Notes under the pieces: model-generated
What the model was told of the DNA's origin: nothing
Database searches by the model: none
The model's input: only the letters and a program-made list of their open reading frames with translations
Shown: piece by piece, positions 40,201 through 47,108 of the stretch
Layout: each line of letters starts with the position of its first letter
Position numbering within the stretch: position 1 is the first letter of the stretch
Position numbers and translations under genes: made by a program
Origin: Pseudomonas sp. AOB-7
GTDB taxonomy: Bacteria; Pseudomonadota; Gammaproteobacteria; Pseudomonadales; Pseudomonadaceae
NCBI RefSeq assembly: GCF_003696305.1
Contig: NZ_RFFK01000001.1
Location: forward strand, 1 to 64,000
Length of the DNA: 64,000 bases
Direction of reading: 5' to 3'

Positions 40201-41557
40201 GATTGGCTAGCGCCGGCAGGCTGTGGAAATCATCGACCGGGTTGAGATACCGGAACAGACCGGGAGCAGCCTCCCCGCGGTGATAGGCGTGATGAAGGAG
40301 CGCCTTTCCGCTATCGGCGTAGCGCTCGAAGGCCGCATGCAGCCCGGGAGCGGCAACGCCTTCAAACAGCACGATATGCTTGACACCATACTGCTCGAGC
40401 GCCAGCAGAGTATCCGCCTCGCTCATATTGGGCGAAAACGGAACGGCGCAGGTCTGCGAGGCGATAGACAGAAACGCCACTGCCGCCACGGCACTTCCGC
40501 CGGGCGGAGCCAGATAGGCGACGACCTCCCCCGCCTGTACCCCCAGGCGACGCAGGTCGCCCTCACCTCCGGGCCGGCAGAATGAGAGCAACTGACCGTA
40601 GGTCGTGCACTTGCCTGCATCCGTCTCCCTGGCCAGCCGCAACAAAGGGGCATCGAAGGGTTGGGCAGCCAGCATGCCAACGATGGTTTCGGGCAGCCCC
40701 TGCGTGTCCACCTTCACCGCCGCGATCTGCAGATCGCTCGCAATCGCCCGGTAACTCCGCGGGCTGGACCGCTGCCATTCCAGCTTATCCGTTGCAACGG
40801 GGCGCAGATCGACCCTGCCTCGGGACCGGCCGAGAAATTGCCGTACCAGATCACGAGCCTCAGCGTTTTCACCATGATGCCGGGCGATTTCGTGGCCGCC
40901 CGCCAAATAGAAGACATCGGTAGCAGTCGAGTCCAGAGAAGCGGCGAAGGATTCCGACCATGGTCGGTAGTCGTCTTCTCGCCCTATCAAGTGAAGACTA
41001 TGGATCTGGGGAGAGGCTTGAGGCGCTGGGCCCAATTCTGCTTTCAATCGCAGCTCAGGTAGCGGGAGTGAAGATCCAGCACAGGCAATGACGGCAGCAT
41101 TGAAAGGGATTCCATTTGGCAGCGGGCAAGAGATGCTGCGCTGCTGCAAGGCCGATATCAGCGCCTGGTCCGCGGACAGCCCATTGACCAGGTTTGCGAT
41201 CAGTCCCCCTTGGCTGAAGCCGAACACCGCATCAAACGGGCCGTCGTTCTGCAGAATCGAAAGTACATACTCGACGGCATCGCATATTGCATTACGCAGC
41301 GCCCGACCGTCCGCCCATACCCCATCATCGTCGGGAAGCCACGAATACCAGGGCCCGGGCACCAGCTCTTCTAATTCTGCTATTCCCGGGCCAGGTCTAT
41401 CCGACGATATTGGCCCGTCGACATACAACACGTCATACTCGGCCTCGGATATTCCGAGATTTCTTAACTGCAACCTGGTAACGCCGCCATTACTGCCCCG
41501 CCCATGCAAAGCCAGAATTCTTATTTTTGCCGCAGGCATATCCGCCAACATATTCAT
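37271..41557 (-). CDS. Four-domain hydrolase / AMP-ligase / membrane acyltransferase-3 / carrier protein
   Basis: A 1428-residue membrane megaenzyme. Domains in order: an FSH1-like serine hydrolase (about 10-245; Ser115 in GFSQGG, Asp195/196, His222); an adenylation domain (about 260-835; P-loop LLRTSGSTSVPK near 460, YSMSE 613-617, LTGDL 703-707, GRFKELIKRGGE 720-731, catalytic Lys816 in LPKTASRK); an acyltransferase-3 membrane domain (about 865-1320; FRFVLACYVMFMHIG, HAFFLVAGYSL, about ten hydrophobic helices); and a carrier domain (about 1335-1412; Ser1369 in GLASLG for phosphopantetheine). All key residues are present. Inferred role: activate an acid, load it on the carrier, transfer the acyl group across or at the inner membrane, with the hydrolase for release or proofreading. 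The product is unknown. ATG 41557 follows AAAAGGGAA. More A/T-rich than its neighbours and probably acquired. Confidence 0.85.
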   Translation of the reverse strand: MNMLADMPAAKIRILALHGRGSNGGVTRLQLRNLGISEAEYDVLYVDGPISSDRPGPGIAELEELVPGPWYSWLPDDDGVWADGRALRNAICDAVEYVLSILQNDGPFDAVFGFSQGGLIANLVNGLSADQALISALQQRSISCPLPNGIPFNAAVIACAGSSLPLPELRLKAELGPAPQASPQIHSLHLIGREDDYRPWSESFAASLDSTATDVFYLAGGHEIARHHGENAEARDLVRQFLGRSRGRVDLRPVATDKLEWQRSSPRSYRAIASDLQIAAVKVDTQGLPETIVGMLAAQPFDAPLLRLARETDAGKCTTYGQLLSFCRPGGEGDLRRLGVQAGEVVAYLAPPGGSAVAAVAFLSIASQTCAVPFSPNMSEADTLLALEQYGVKHIVLFEGVAAPGLHAAFERYADSGKALLHHAYHRGEAAPGLFRYLNPVDDFHSLPALANPPSADCLLLRTSGSTSVPKVVPLRQRDLVISAAILADGIGLSSSDVTYSVMPLDHIGGLSASILCSVAVGASVTCDGLYNPQGMVEALADSNPRPTWYSAVPTIHNATVRYLLDNSETYLDRHGRWHGHNLRVIRSGAAALKEADRQVLGAIYGCEVVTTYSMSEQMPISQPPRRGERWQQNQESVGVPVIASLAVVDPTTLRPLPFGSAGEVAISGSTVFTGYLHNPTANQQSRFLLKSPEDGLLHTWFLTGDLGEIDSDGTLTLRGRFKELIKRGGEQISPFEVESVLTQHPWISTAICFSVPSDLYGEEVGCALVLTSSVSEKVSQQQAAKEMRDFLRQEGLASYKCPTFWKLVAEDDLPKTASRKYIRNGLAEVLNVGAPHSETAPVSHAACAESSPTAAQGFSDRPKVDWSTLAGFRFVLACYVMFMHIGSDQSWGAFANLRQFPWHVHAFFLVAGYSLAVFMPALITRKASFVWTRVSSMYPLYALALLFALINLLPHCQPSTFSSVFHWNAQPGDIDRLFCEGTPLLQDSWLANLFSTVVIYLTGLSATPLWGASWFMGFYLWFISMYFQCLVVFPVLYNALYKNRGNTKRLLLLTVSGLGVNVLILLGFWYGYAADATGYGFFDQLTGEKISPSIAQMEMADKDNAVMLGFYLFAPFWMVYFVMGMCAAFLYDAIRPAEQRRAYLWGYVADTVTLIVIALSAAHVLQGYIPHGAAVTQASLDTYFLRPEAADSFADPGIVHRIWDEINSRLFAPITLLWVFALSTGQGFTARILRLNPISQTLAATTYACFLFHQVVGQWYYAITRNGEWWNWWGYRKDFYWFSPQPVPVEWYEYFYVVGLVVIFGKMVQPIERFIRHGFNIGVSSLRKNTLAPQPVEDTLTAILQIVQRTTGMEAKPEWSLEECGLASLGVVQFTNTLRAEFSSSTEKLTLSVPDIMAARNLHEIAALVDVARENGRQEQDQLLQAT

Positions 41558-41573
41558 AGCAATTCCCTTTTAA

Positions 41574-41587
41574 ATGTCTAAAGACAT
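41574..41587. promoter_or_regulatory. Dyad ATGTCTAAAGACAT upstream of the megaenzyme
   Basis: A perfect 6-2-6 inverted repeat 17 bases upstream of the megaenzyme start codon. It could be an operator or a 5' mRNA hairpin; which protein binds, if any, is unknown. Confidence 0.4.
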
Positions 41588-41711
41588 CGAAGCGCAGAAC
41601 GAAAAATCGCTTTACTTATCGAAACCTCCGAACTATCCGGCTGCTCGGAATATCTAAGCGCATGCCATCAAGCCCCTGCACCGCGAACCAACGTTCCTTT
41701 AACTTCCACTC

Positions 41712-41748
41712 AAAAAAAATATCCCCGAGCACAGGCTGGGGGATATTT
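41712..41748 (-). terminator. Terminator of the YbhB/YbcL-like gene
   Basis: A 10-bp perfect stem (41717-41726 with 41739-41748) is followed on the minus strand by a run of eight T (A-run 41712-41719 on plus). It is a strong intrinsic terminator for the gene at 41858. Confidence 0.88.
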
Positions 41749-41857
41749 ATCTTCATGCTTCAGCCAAAGCCGCTACAGCCCTGAGAAGGTTTTATTGATA
41801 CGTGGTAAGTGACACGTAACAATTTCACTCTCAGTAATTAGCGCAGCTGAAAACGGC

Positions 41858-42397
41858 TTATTTACGCTCGTACAAGGCCTCGATAGTGCTCGAGGCAATG
41901 GCATTGGCGCGCACCATATAACCAGTCAGTGCCCCAGAGGCGTCCTCGGGCAGTTCCAGCTTTTTCGACAGCGCGAACACAGTGAACTGATAGCGGTGCA
42001 CGCCATGGCCTTCGGGCGGGCAAGCCCCACCGAATCCGGCGACGCCGTAATCGTTCCTGATGCTGATGCTGCCGGCCGGTACCACGGCACCGGCAGCCAG
42101 GGAAGTCACCTCCTTGGGGATGTTCACCACCTGCCAGTGCCACCAGCCACTACCGGTCGGGGCATCCGGGTCATAGGCGAACACGGCGAACGCTTCGGTA
42201 CCTTCCGGAGCACCGCTCCAAGACAGTTGCGGCGACTGGTTGCCACCGCTGCAGCCGAACCCCTGGAACTCCTGAGCATTGCTCATGGGCTTGCCCTGGG
42301 CGATATCGCTGCTGGTCAGCTGGAAGGACGCTGCCTGGACGGCAGAAGTGAAAAGAAGGGACATTGGCAGAGCCAATTTGAACAGTAGATTAGGCAC
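41858..42397 (-). CDS. Exported YbhB/YbcL family (PEBP-like) protein
   Basis: Phosphatidylethanolamine-binding-protein fold, related to Raf kinase inhibitor; the bacterial role is unclear. 179 residues from GTG 42397, giving signal peptide about 1-22 (LLFKLALPMSLLFTSAVQA). Conserved ligand-pocket segments are SPQLSWSGAPEGTEAFAVFAYDPDAP, WWHWQVVNIP, and GVAGFGGACPPEGHGVHRYQFTVFAL. A longer frame to 42499 is possible, but its N-terminus is not a signal. It stands alone between the megaenzyme and the cupredoxin-like gene. Confidence 0.85.
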   Translation of the reverse strand: MPNLLFKLALPMSLLFTSAVQAASFQLTSSDIAQGKPMSNAQEFQGFGCSGGNQSPQLSWSGAPEGTEAFAVFAYDPDAPTGSGWWHWQVVNIPKEVTSLAAGAVVPAGSISIRNDYGVAGFGGACPPEGHGVHRYQFTVFALSKKLELPEDASGALTGYMVRANAIASSTIEALYERK

Positions 42398-42571
42398 AGG
42401 AATGATCTCGCTTAAACACAAGGCGCGAAGATCATAGGGATTGCCAGGCGAGCCGGTTAGCCCGAAAACAATCAACTTTTCTCCCAAAACGGTCGCCACC
42501 TGCTGATCCTGCGCGAACGCAGCGCACTGGCAGGCACGGGCATGGGTGGCGGAGCGCCCGAAGGCGCCTAT

Positions 42572-43009
42572 CTACTTGACCACGAAATAACCGAGCATGC
42601 CCTTGCCTTCCAGGCCCTTGGCGTAGAAGCGGTATTTGCCCGGTTTGACCGGCAGGAAGAATATCTCCGCCTCGCCGGCGTCCTCGAACTCCAGCTCGGT
42701 GAGGGTCACCGCCTTGATCTCCACGCCGCCGGCCTCGACCTTGCGCAGGTAGATGGACGTGGCGAACTCGGGCGCCTGGAAGGCGTATTCCTTCTGCCCG
42801 CTGGCGATGATCCTGAGCTGATAGGCCTGGCCGGTCTGCAGCTGGTACTCGCTGTGCGACATGGCGTAGTCGCTTTCCTCGCTGCCCAGCACCAGGTCGG
42901 GCAAGGCGACCGGCCGGCGGGTCATATCGCCGGCGGCGTGCAGGCTGTCGACGCCGAGCAGGCTGAGGATCAGCAGCAGCGGCAGCGTAAGGACTTTGAT
43001 AATGCGCAT
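42572..43009 (-). CDS. Exported cupredoxin-like protein lacking copper ligands
   Basis: 145 residues with a signal peptide about 1-26 (VLTLPLLLILSLLGVDSLHA). The rest looks like a cupredoxin beta-sandwich; the C-terminal part FFLPVKPGKYRFYAKGLEGKGMLGYFVVK has the layout of a copper loop (PG-Y-F ... GM-G) but has no Cys and no His at the usual ligand positions. It is transcribed divergently from pedA1, sharing a 158-base region with two regulatory boxes, so it probably belongs to the quinoprotein regulon. Function unknown. Confidence 0.8.
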   Translation of the reverse strand: MRIIKVLTLPLLLILSLLGVDSLHAAGDMTRRPVALPDLVLGSEESDYAMSHSEYQLQTGQAYQLRIIASGQKEYAFQAPEFATSIYLRKVEAGGVEIKAVTLTELEFEDAGEAEIFFLPVKPGKYRFYAKGLEGKGMLGYFVVK

Positions 43010-43074
43010 GGGGGTTCACCTGATGTTTTTATGAGTCTGGTGACCATGCTAGGGAGCGGGCGACCATTGCGGTT

Positions 43075-43091
43075 TACTACCTTGGTACCGC
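43075..43091 (+). promoter_or_regulatory. Quinoprotein-regulon box upstream of pedA1
   Basis: TACTACCTTGGTACCGC on the plus strand, 77-93 bases before the pedA1 start. It matches the left half TACTACC of the exaC/pedF box and is closest to the copy at 47012. Confidence 0.55.
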
Positions 43092-43096
43092 CCCGC

Positions 43097-43110
43097 TGGT
43101 ACTTTGGGCA
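43097..43110 (-). promoter_or_regulatory. Second box, facing the cupredoxin-like gene
   Basis: On the minus strand TGCCCAAAGTACCA matches the pqqA-type box (CCTCCCAAAGTACCA) and lies about 90 bases before the cupredoxin-like start at 43009. With the copy at 43075 it gives each divergent gene one box. Confidence 0.5.
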
Positions 43111-43167
43111 TATTTCCCGAGGCGGGGGCTGTTCCTATGCTGGGGCCATCCGACCGGGAGCCGCCCC

Positions 43168-44343
43168 ATGCGCCAGATTCGCCAGTCCGCCCTGCTAGTT
43201 CTCGCCCTGCTCTGCGCCGGCGTCGCCTGTGCCAGCGACCTGCAGGTGCGCATCGGCTACCTGGCCCACCTGCCGCCGCGCGGCCCGCTGCTGTCCAACG
43301 TCATTCCCGAGCCGCTGGACGCCGGCCGCCGCGGCGCCGAACTGGCGATCGCCGACAGCAACAGCACCGGGCGTTTTCTCAAGCAGGGCTACAGCCTCGA
43401 GGCAGCCGAGAGCGAGGATGCGGCGACTCTACTGACCACGGCCGATGACCTGCATGCGCAAGGCATTCGCCTATTTGTGGTCAACGCCCCGGCCGCGACC
43501 CTGCGCCAGCTCAGCCAGCGTCTGCCGGACAGCCTGCTGCTCAACGCCGGCAGCGCCGACGACGGCCTGCGCCGCGAACAGTGCCTGGGCAACCTGCTGC
43601 ACACCCTGCCCAGCCGCGCCATGCTGGCCGATGCCCTGGCGCAGTTTCTCGCCGTGCGCAAATGGACGCGCTGGCTGCTGGTGACCGGCAACACCGAGGG
43701 CGACCTCGCCTATGCCGAGGCGCTCAAGCGTGCGGCCAAGCGCTTCGGCCACAAAATCGTCGCGGAAAAACCCTGGAGCTTCGACAACGACCAGCGCCGC
43801 AGCGCCCAGGCGGAGATGCCGCTGTTCACCCAGGCCAGCGAGTACAACGTGGTGCTGGTGGCCGACGAGCGCGGCGACTTCGGCGAGTACCTGCCCTACA
43901 ACACCTGGTACCCGCGCCCGGTGGCCGGCACCCAGGGCCTGACCCCGACCGCCTGGCACAAGAGCGTGGAGACCTTCGGCGCCGCGCAACTGCAGAAGCG
44001 CTTCGAGGAACTGGCCGGACGCTGGATGAACGACCGCGACTTCGCCGCCTGGATGGCTGTGCGCAGCCTGGCCACAGCCATCACCAAGCAGCGCGAGGCC
44101 GACCCACAGGCCATCCGCCGCCTGCTGCTGAACGAACAACTGCCGCTGGACGGCTTCAAGGGCCGCAAGCTGAGCTTCCGCCCGTGGAACGGCGAGCTGC
44201 GCCAACCCATACCGCTGGTACACCCGCGCGCCCTGGTCAGCACCTCGCCGCAGGACGGCTTCCTGCATCCCAGCAACGAGATGGACAGCCTCGGATACGA
44301 CCGCCCGGAAGTGAGCTGCGATCTGGCCGGTAACGCGAATTGA
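43168..44343 (+). CDS. pedA1: PedA1-like substrate-binding protein of the quinoprotein-associated ABC transporter
   Basis: A periplasmic binding protein of the branched-chain-amino-acid-binding type, 391 residues, signal peptide about 1-22 (ALLVLALLCAGVACA). It belongs to the family annotated as PQQ-dependent catabolism-associated. In P. putida the PedA1A2BC system is needed for growth at low lanthanide levels; in other work it was described as a phenylethanol efflux system. It is the first gene of pedA1-A2-B-C; a GTGCGCA repeat lies directly after its stop. Confidence 0.86.
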   Translation: MRQIRQSALLVLALLCAGVACASDLQVRIGYLAHLPPRGPLLSNVIPEPLDAGRRGAELAIADSNSTGRFLKQGYSLEAAESEDAATLLTTADDLHAQGIRLFVVNAPAATLRQLSQRLPDSLLLNAGSADDGLRREQCLGNLLHTLPSRAMLADALAQFLAVRKWTRWLLVTGNTEGDLAYAEALKRAAKRFGHKIVAEKPWSFDNDQRRSAQAEMPLFTQASEYNVVLVADERGDFGEYLPYNTWYPRPVAGTQGLTPTAWHKSVETFGAAQLQKRFEELAGRWMNDRDFAAWMAVRSLATAITKQREADPQAIRRLLLNEQLPLDGFKGRKLSFRPWNGELRQPIPLVHPRALVSTSPQDGFLHPSNEMDSLGYDRPEVSCDLAGNAN

Positions 44344-44344
44344 T

Positions 44345-44380
44345 GGTGCGCACCCGACCCTAGGGTGCGCCGTGCGCACC
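44345..44380. repeat. Inverted GTGCGCA repeat between pedA1 and pedA2
   Basis: GGTGCGCA at 44345 faces TGCGCACC ending at 44380, with the family core AGGGTGCGCCGTGCGCACC in the right half. It begins 2 bases after the pedA1 stop and could form a 3' hairpin. Confidence 0.75.
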
Positions 44381-44413
44381 GGCAAAAACCGACATAAAAA
44401 GAGGATCAACCCC

Positions 44414-45379
44414 ATGCGCCTTACCCGTCTCGCCTGCGCCGTCGCCTTCGGCCTGGTCTGCCACTCGGCCCTGGCCGCCACTGCCTATGTGTCCAACGAG
44501 AAGGACGACAGCATCAGCGTGATCGACCTGGACACGCTGGAGGTCACCGATACCCTGGCCGTCGGCATGCGCCCGCGCGGGCTGCTGCTGTCCTCCGACA
44601 ACAAGCTGCTGTACATCTGCGCCAGCGATTCGGACCGGGTGCAGGTGATGGACCTGGCCACCCGCACGATCGTCAAGGAGCTGCCCTCCGGCGCCGACCC
44701 CGAGCAGTTCGCCCTGCACCGCAACGACCGCTGGCTGTACATCTCCAACGAGGACGATGCCCTGGTCACCGTGGTCGACACCCAGAGCGACGAGGTGCTG
44801 GCGCAGATCGAGGTGGGCGTCGAGCCCGAAGGCATGGCGGTGAGCCCGGACGGCAAGTGGGCGGTCAACACCAGCGAGACCACCAACATGCTGCACTGGA
44901 TCGACACCAGCACCCAGCAACTGGTGGACAACACATTGGTCGACCAGCGCCCGCGCCATGTCGAGTTCGACCAGGATGGCAAGCGCCTGTGGGCCTCGGC
45001 CGAGATCGGCGGCACGGTCACGGTGATGGACGTCGAGGCGCGCGAGATCCTCAAGGTGCTGCGCTTCGCGATCAAGGGCGTGCACCCGGACAAGGTGCAG
45101 CCGGTGGGGGTCAAGCTCAGTGACGACGGCAAGTACGCCTTCGTCGCTCTCGGCCCGGCCAACCATGTGGCGGTGGTCGATGCGCAGAGCTACGAGGTGC
45201 TCGACTACCTGCTGGTGGGCCGGCGCGTCTGGCATATGGCCTTTACCCCGGACCAGCAGCGCCTGCTGACCACCAACGGGGTGAGCGGCGATGTGTCGGT
45301 GATCGATGTCGATACGCTCAAGGTGAGCAAGTCGATCAAGGTCGGTCGCTACCCCTGGGGCGTGGTGGTGACGCCATGA
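44414..45379 (+). CDS. pedA2: PedA2-like beta-propeller (YVTN) protein
   Basis: A periplasmic seven-bladed propeller of 321 residues, signal peptide about 1-21 (LACAVAFGLVCHSALA). YVTN-type repeats recur about every 42 residues (TAYVSNEKDDSISVIDLDT, LYISNEDDALVTVVDTQS, TTNGVSGDVSVIDVDT). It is in the family annotated as PQQ-dependent catabolism-associated beta-propeller. ATG 44414 follows GAGGA; an ATG 42 bases earlier gives a non-signal extension. It overlaps the pedB start by 4 bases. Confidence 0.88.
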   Translation: MRLTRLACAVAFGLVCHSALAATAYVSNEKDDSISVIDLDTLEVTDTLAVGMRPRGLLLSSDNKLLYICASDSDRVQVMDLATRTIVKELPSGADPEQFALHRNDRWLYISNEDDALVTVVDTQSDEVLAQIEVGVEPEGMAVSPDGKWAVNTSETTNMLHWIDTSTQQLVDNTLVDQRPRHVEFDQDGKRLWASAEIGGTVTVMDVEAREILKVLRFAIKGVHPDKVQPVGVKLSDDGKYAFVALGPANHVAVVDAQSYEVLDYLLVGRRVWHMAFTPDQQRLLTTNGVSGDVSVIDVDTLKVSKSIKVGRYPWGVVVTP

Positions 45380-46191
45380 ATGCGCTTGAGGTGAGCGGCG
45401 TCGGCTTCGCCTACGGGGCGCGCCAGGCGCTGAACGACCTGGCCTTCGAGCTGGCACCCGGACGCTTCGCTGCCCTGCTCGGCCCCAACGGCGCCGGCAA
45501 GTCCACCCTGATCGCCCTGCTCACCCGCCTGTATGAGCTGCAGCAGGGCGATATCCGCATCTTCGGTCACAGCCTGCGCCGCGCGCCACGCCAGGCGCTG
45601 CGCCAGCTGGGCGTGGTGTTCCAGCAAAGCACCCTGGATCTGGACCTGTCGGTGCAGCAGAACCTCGCCTACCACGCCGCCCTGCACGGCATGCCCAGGC
45701 GCCAGGCGCAGGCGCGTATCGACGAAGAGCTGCTGCGCCAGGATCTCGCCGAGCGTCGTCACGACAAGGTGCGCACGCTCAATGGCGGCCACCGCCGCCG
45801 CGTGGAGATCGCCCGCGCCCTGCTGCATCAGCCACGCCTGCTGCTGCTCGACGAGGCCAGCGCCGGGCTCGATCCGGCCAGCCGCCAGGCCCTCGGCCGG
45901 CATGTGCGCAACCTGTGCCGCGAGCAGGGCCTGAGCGTGCTGTGGACCACCCACCTGCTGGACGAGATCGAGCCTGGCGACGAGCTGCTGATCCTGCATC
46001 GCGGCGAGCGCGTGGCCCGCGGCAAGGCCGCCGATTTCGGCGACGACCTGGCCACCAGTTTCGCCCGCCTGACCGGCGACGAGGCCCTCGGCCGCGGCCA
46101 TGTGCGCGAGGCGATTCGGCCGAACCTGGACGCCCAGTCCCCTAGGAGCGGCTTCAGCCGCGAACATCTCGCCGAGGAACCACAAGCATGA
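45376..46191 (+). CDS. pedB: PedB-like ABC transporter ATP-binding protein
   Basis: A 271-residue ATPase. Walker A is GPNGAGKST (about 37-45). The signature is LNGGH in place of LSGGQ, as is usual in this quinoprotein-associated family. Walker B is LLLLDEASAGLD, with the switch His in WTTHLLDE. It pairs with the downstream permease (4-base overlap). The last about 16 residues are encoded by a REP sequence (46142-46164) and look like a recent tail. Confidence 0.9.
   Translation: MNALEVSGVGFAYGARQALNDLAFELAPGRFAALLGPNGAGKSTLIALLTRLYELQQGDIRIFGHSLRRAPRQALRQLGVVFQQSTLDLDLSVQQNLAYHAALHGMPRRQAQARIDEELLRQDLAERRHDKVRTLNGGHRRRVEIARALLHQPRLLLLDEASAGLDPASRQALGRHVRNLCREQGLSVLWTTHLLDEIEPGDELLILHRGERVARGKAADFGDDLATSFARLTGDEALGRGHVREAIRPNLDAQSPRSGFSREHLAEEPQA
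46142..46164. repeat. Single REP inside the 3' end of pedB
   Basis: CTAGGAGCGGCTTCAGCCGC and three more bases match an arm of the REP pair at 24776-24840 with two changes. It is read in frame as RSGFSREH. It is one arm only, without a mirrored partner nearby. Confidence 0.8.
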
Positions 46192-46979
46192 GCGCCTACT
46201 GGTACTGCCTGCGCGGCATCGTCCTGCGCGAATGGCTGCGCTTCGTCCTGCAGCGCTCGCGCTTTCTCAGCGCCCTGGTGCGGCCGCTACTGTGGCTGTT
46301 GGTATTCGCCACCGGTTTCCGGGCGGCGCTGGGCATCGCCATCATCGAGCCCTACGACACCTACATCACCTACGACACCTACATAGTGCCCGGCCTGGCC
46401 TGCATGATCCTGCTGTTCAACGGCATGCAGGGCTCGCTGGCGATGGTCTACGACCGCGAGATGGGCAGCATGCGCGTGCTGCTCACCAGCCCGCTGCCGC
46501 GCGCCTTCCTGCTCGCCGCCAAGCTGCTGGCCACCGCGCTGATCTCGCTGCTGCAGGTCTATGCCTTTCTCGCCATCGCCTGGGTCTACGGCGTGCAGCC
46601 GCCAGCCTGGGGCCTGCTCGCCGCCCTGCCAGCGCTGCTGCTGGTGGCGCTGCTGCTCAGCGCGCTGGGCTTGCTGCTGTCCAACGGCATCCGTCAGCTG
46701 GAGAATTTCGCCGGGGTGATGAATTTCGTCATCTTTCCGCTGTTCTTCCTCTCGTCCGCGCTCTACCCATTGTGGAAGATGCGCGAATCCAGCGAGTGGC
46801 TGTACTGGCTGTGCGCGCTCAACCCCTTCACCCACGCCGTGGAGCTGGTGCGCAACGCCCTCTACCTGCGCCTGCACGTCGAGGCGCTGCTGATCTGCAG
46901 CGGCCTGACCCTGCTGCTGACGCTGCTCGCCGTGGCCAGCTTCAACCCGCAGCACGCGGCGCTACGCAAGGCCGGTTGA
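46188..46979 (+). CDS. pedC: PedC-like ABC-2 type permease
   Basis: A 263-residue inner-membrane permease with six hydrophobic helices (for example PLLWLLVFATGFRAAL, FLLAAKLLATALISLLQVYAF, LLVALLLSALGLLL, FVIFPLFFLSSALYPLW). It belongs to the ABC-2 family, which includes mostly exporters, and to the group named PedC. With pedB it forms the transporter core. It is followed by a 129-base gap with a regulatory box before the next gene. Confidence 0.9.
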   Translation: MSAYWYCLRGIVLREWLRFVLQRSRFLSALVRPLLWLLVFATGFRAALGIAIIEPYDTYITYDTYIVPGLACMILLFNGMQGSLAMVYDREMGSMRVLLTSPLPRAFLLAAKLLATALISLLQVYAFLAIAWVYGVQPPAWGLLAALPALLLVALLLSALGLLLSNGIRQLENFAGVMNFVIFPLFFLSSALYPLWKMRESSEWLYWLCALNPFTHAVELVRNALYLRLHVEALLICSGLTLLLTLLAVASFNPQHAALRKAG

Positions 46980-47011
46980 GCCACGTTCTGGCCGCTGGCC
47001 ATTACGACTTC

Positions 47012-47028
47012 TACTACTTTGGTACTGC
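47012..47028 (+). promoter_or_regulatory. Quinoprotein-regulon box upstream of the CXXCW protein gene
   Basis: TACTACTTTGGTACTGC, 81-97 bases before the start at 47109. A -10-like TAGAAT lies at 47044-47049, so the box would cover the -35 region, consistent with an activator site. Confidence 0.6.
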
Positions 47029-47108
47029 TTTTGCTCTCCATCGTAGAATTTCCAACGCAGCAGTCCTGGCCTCTAATACCTGCATAAAAAGAACAGAGGC
47101 CCACGGTC

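Larger units (their letters stand above)
41558..41857. other. Low-GC intergenic region upstream of the megaenzyme
   Basis: 300 bases without a credible gene, clearly lower in GC than the surroundings. It contains the dyad at 41574-41587, a terminator for the phospholipid-binding-like gene (41712-41748) and presumably the megaenzyme promoter. Confidence 0.75.
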
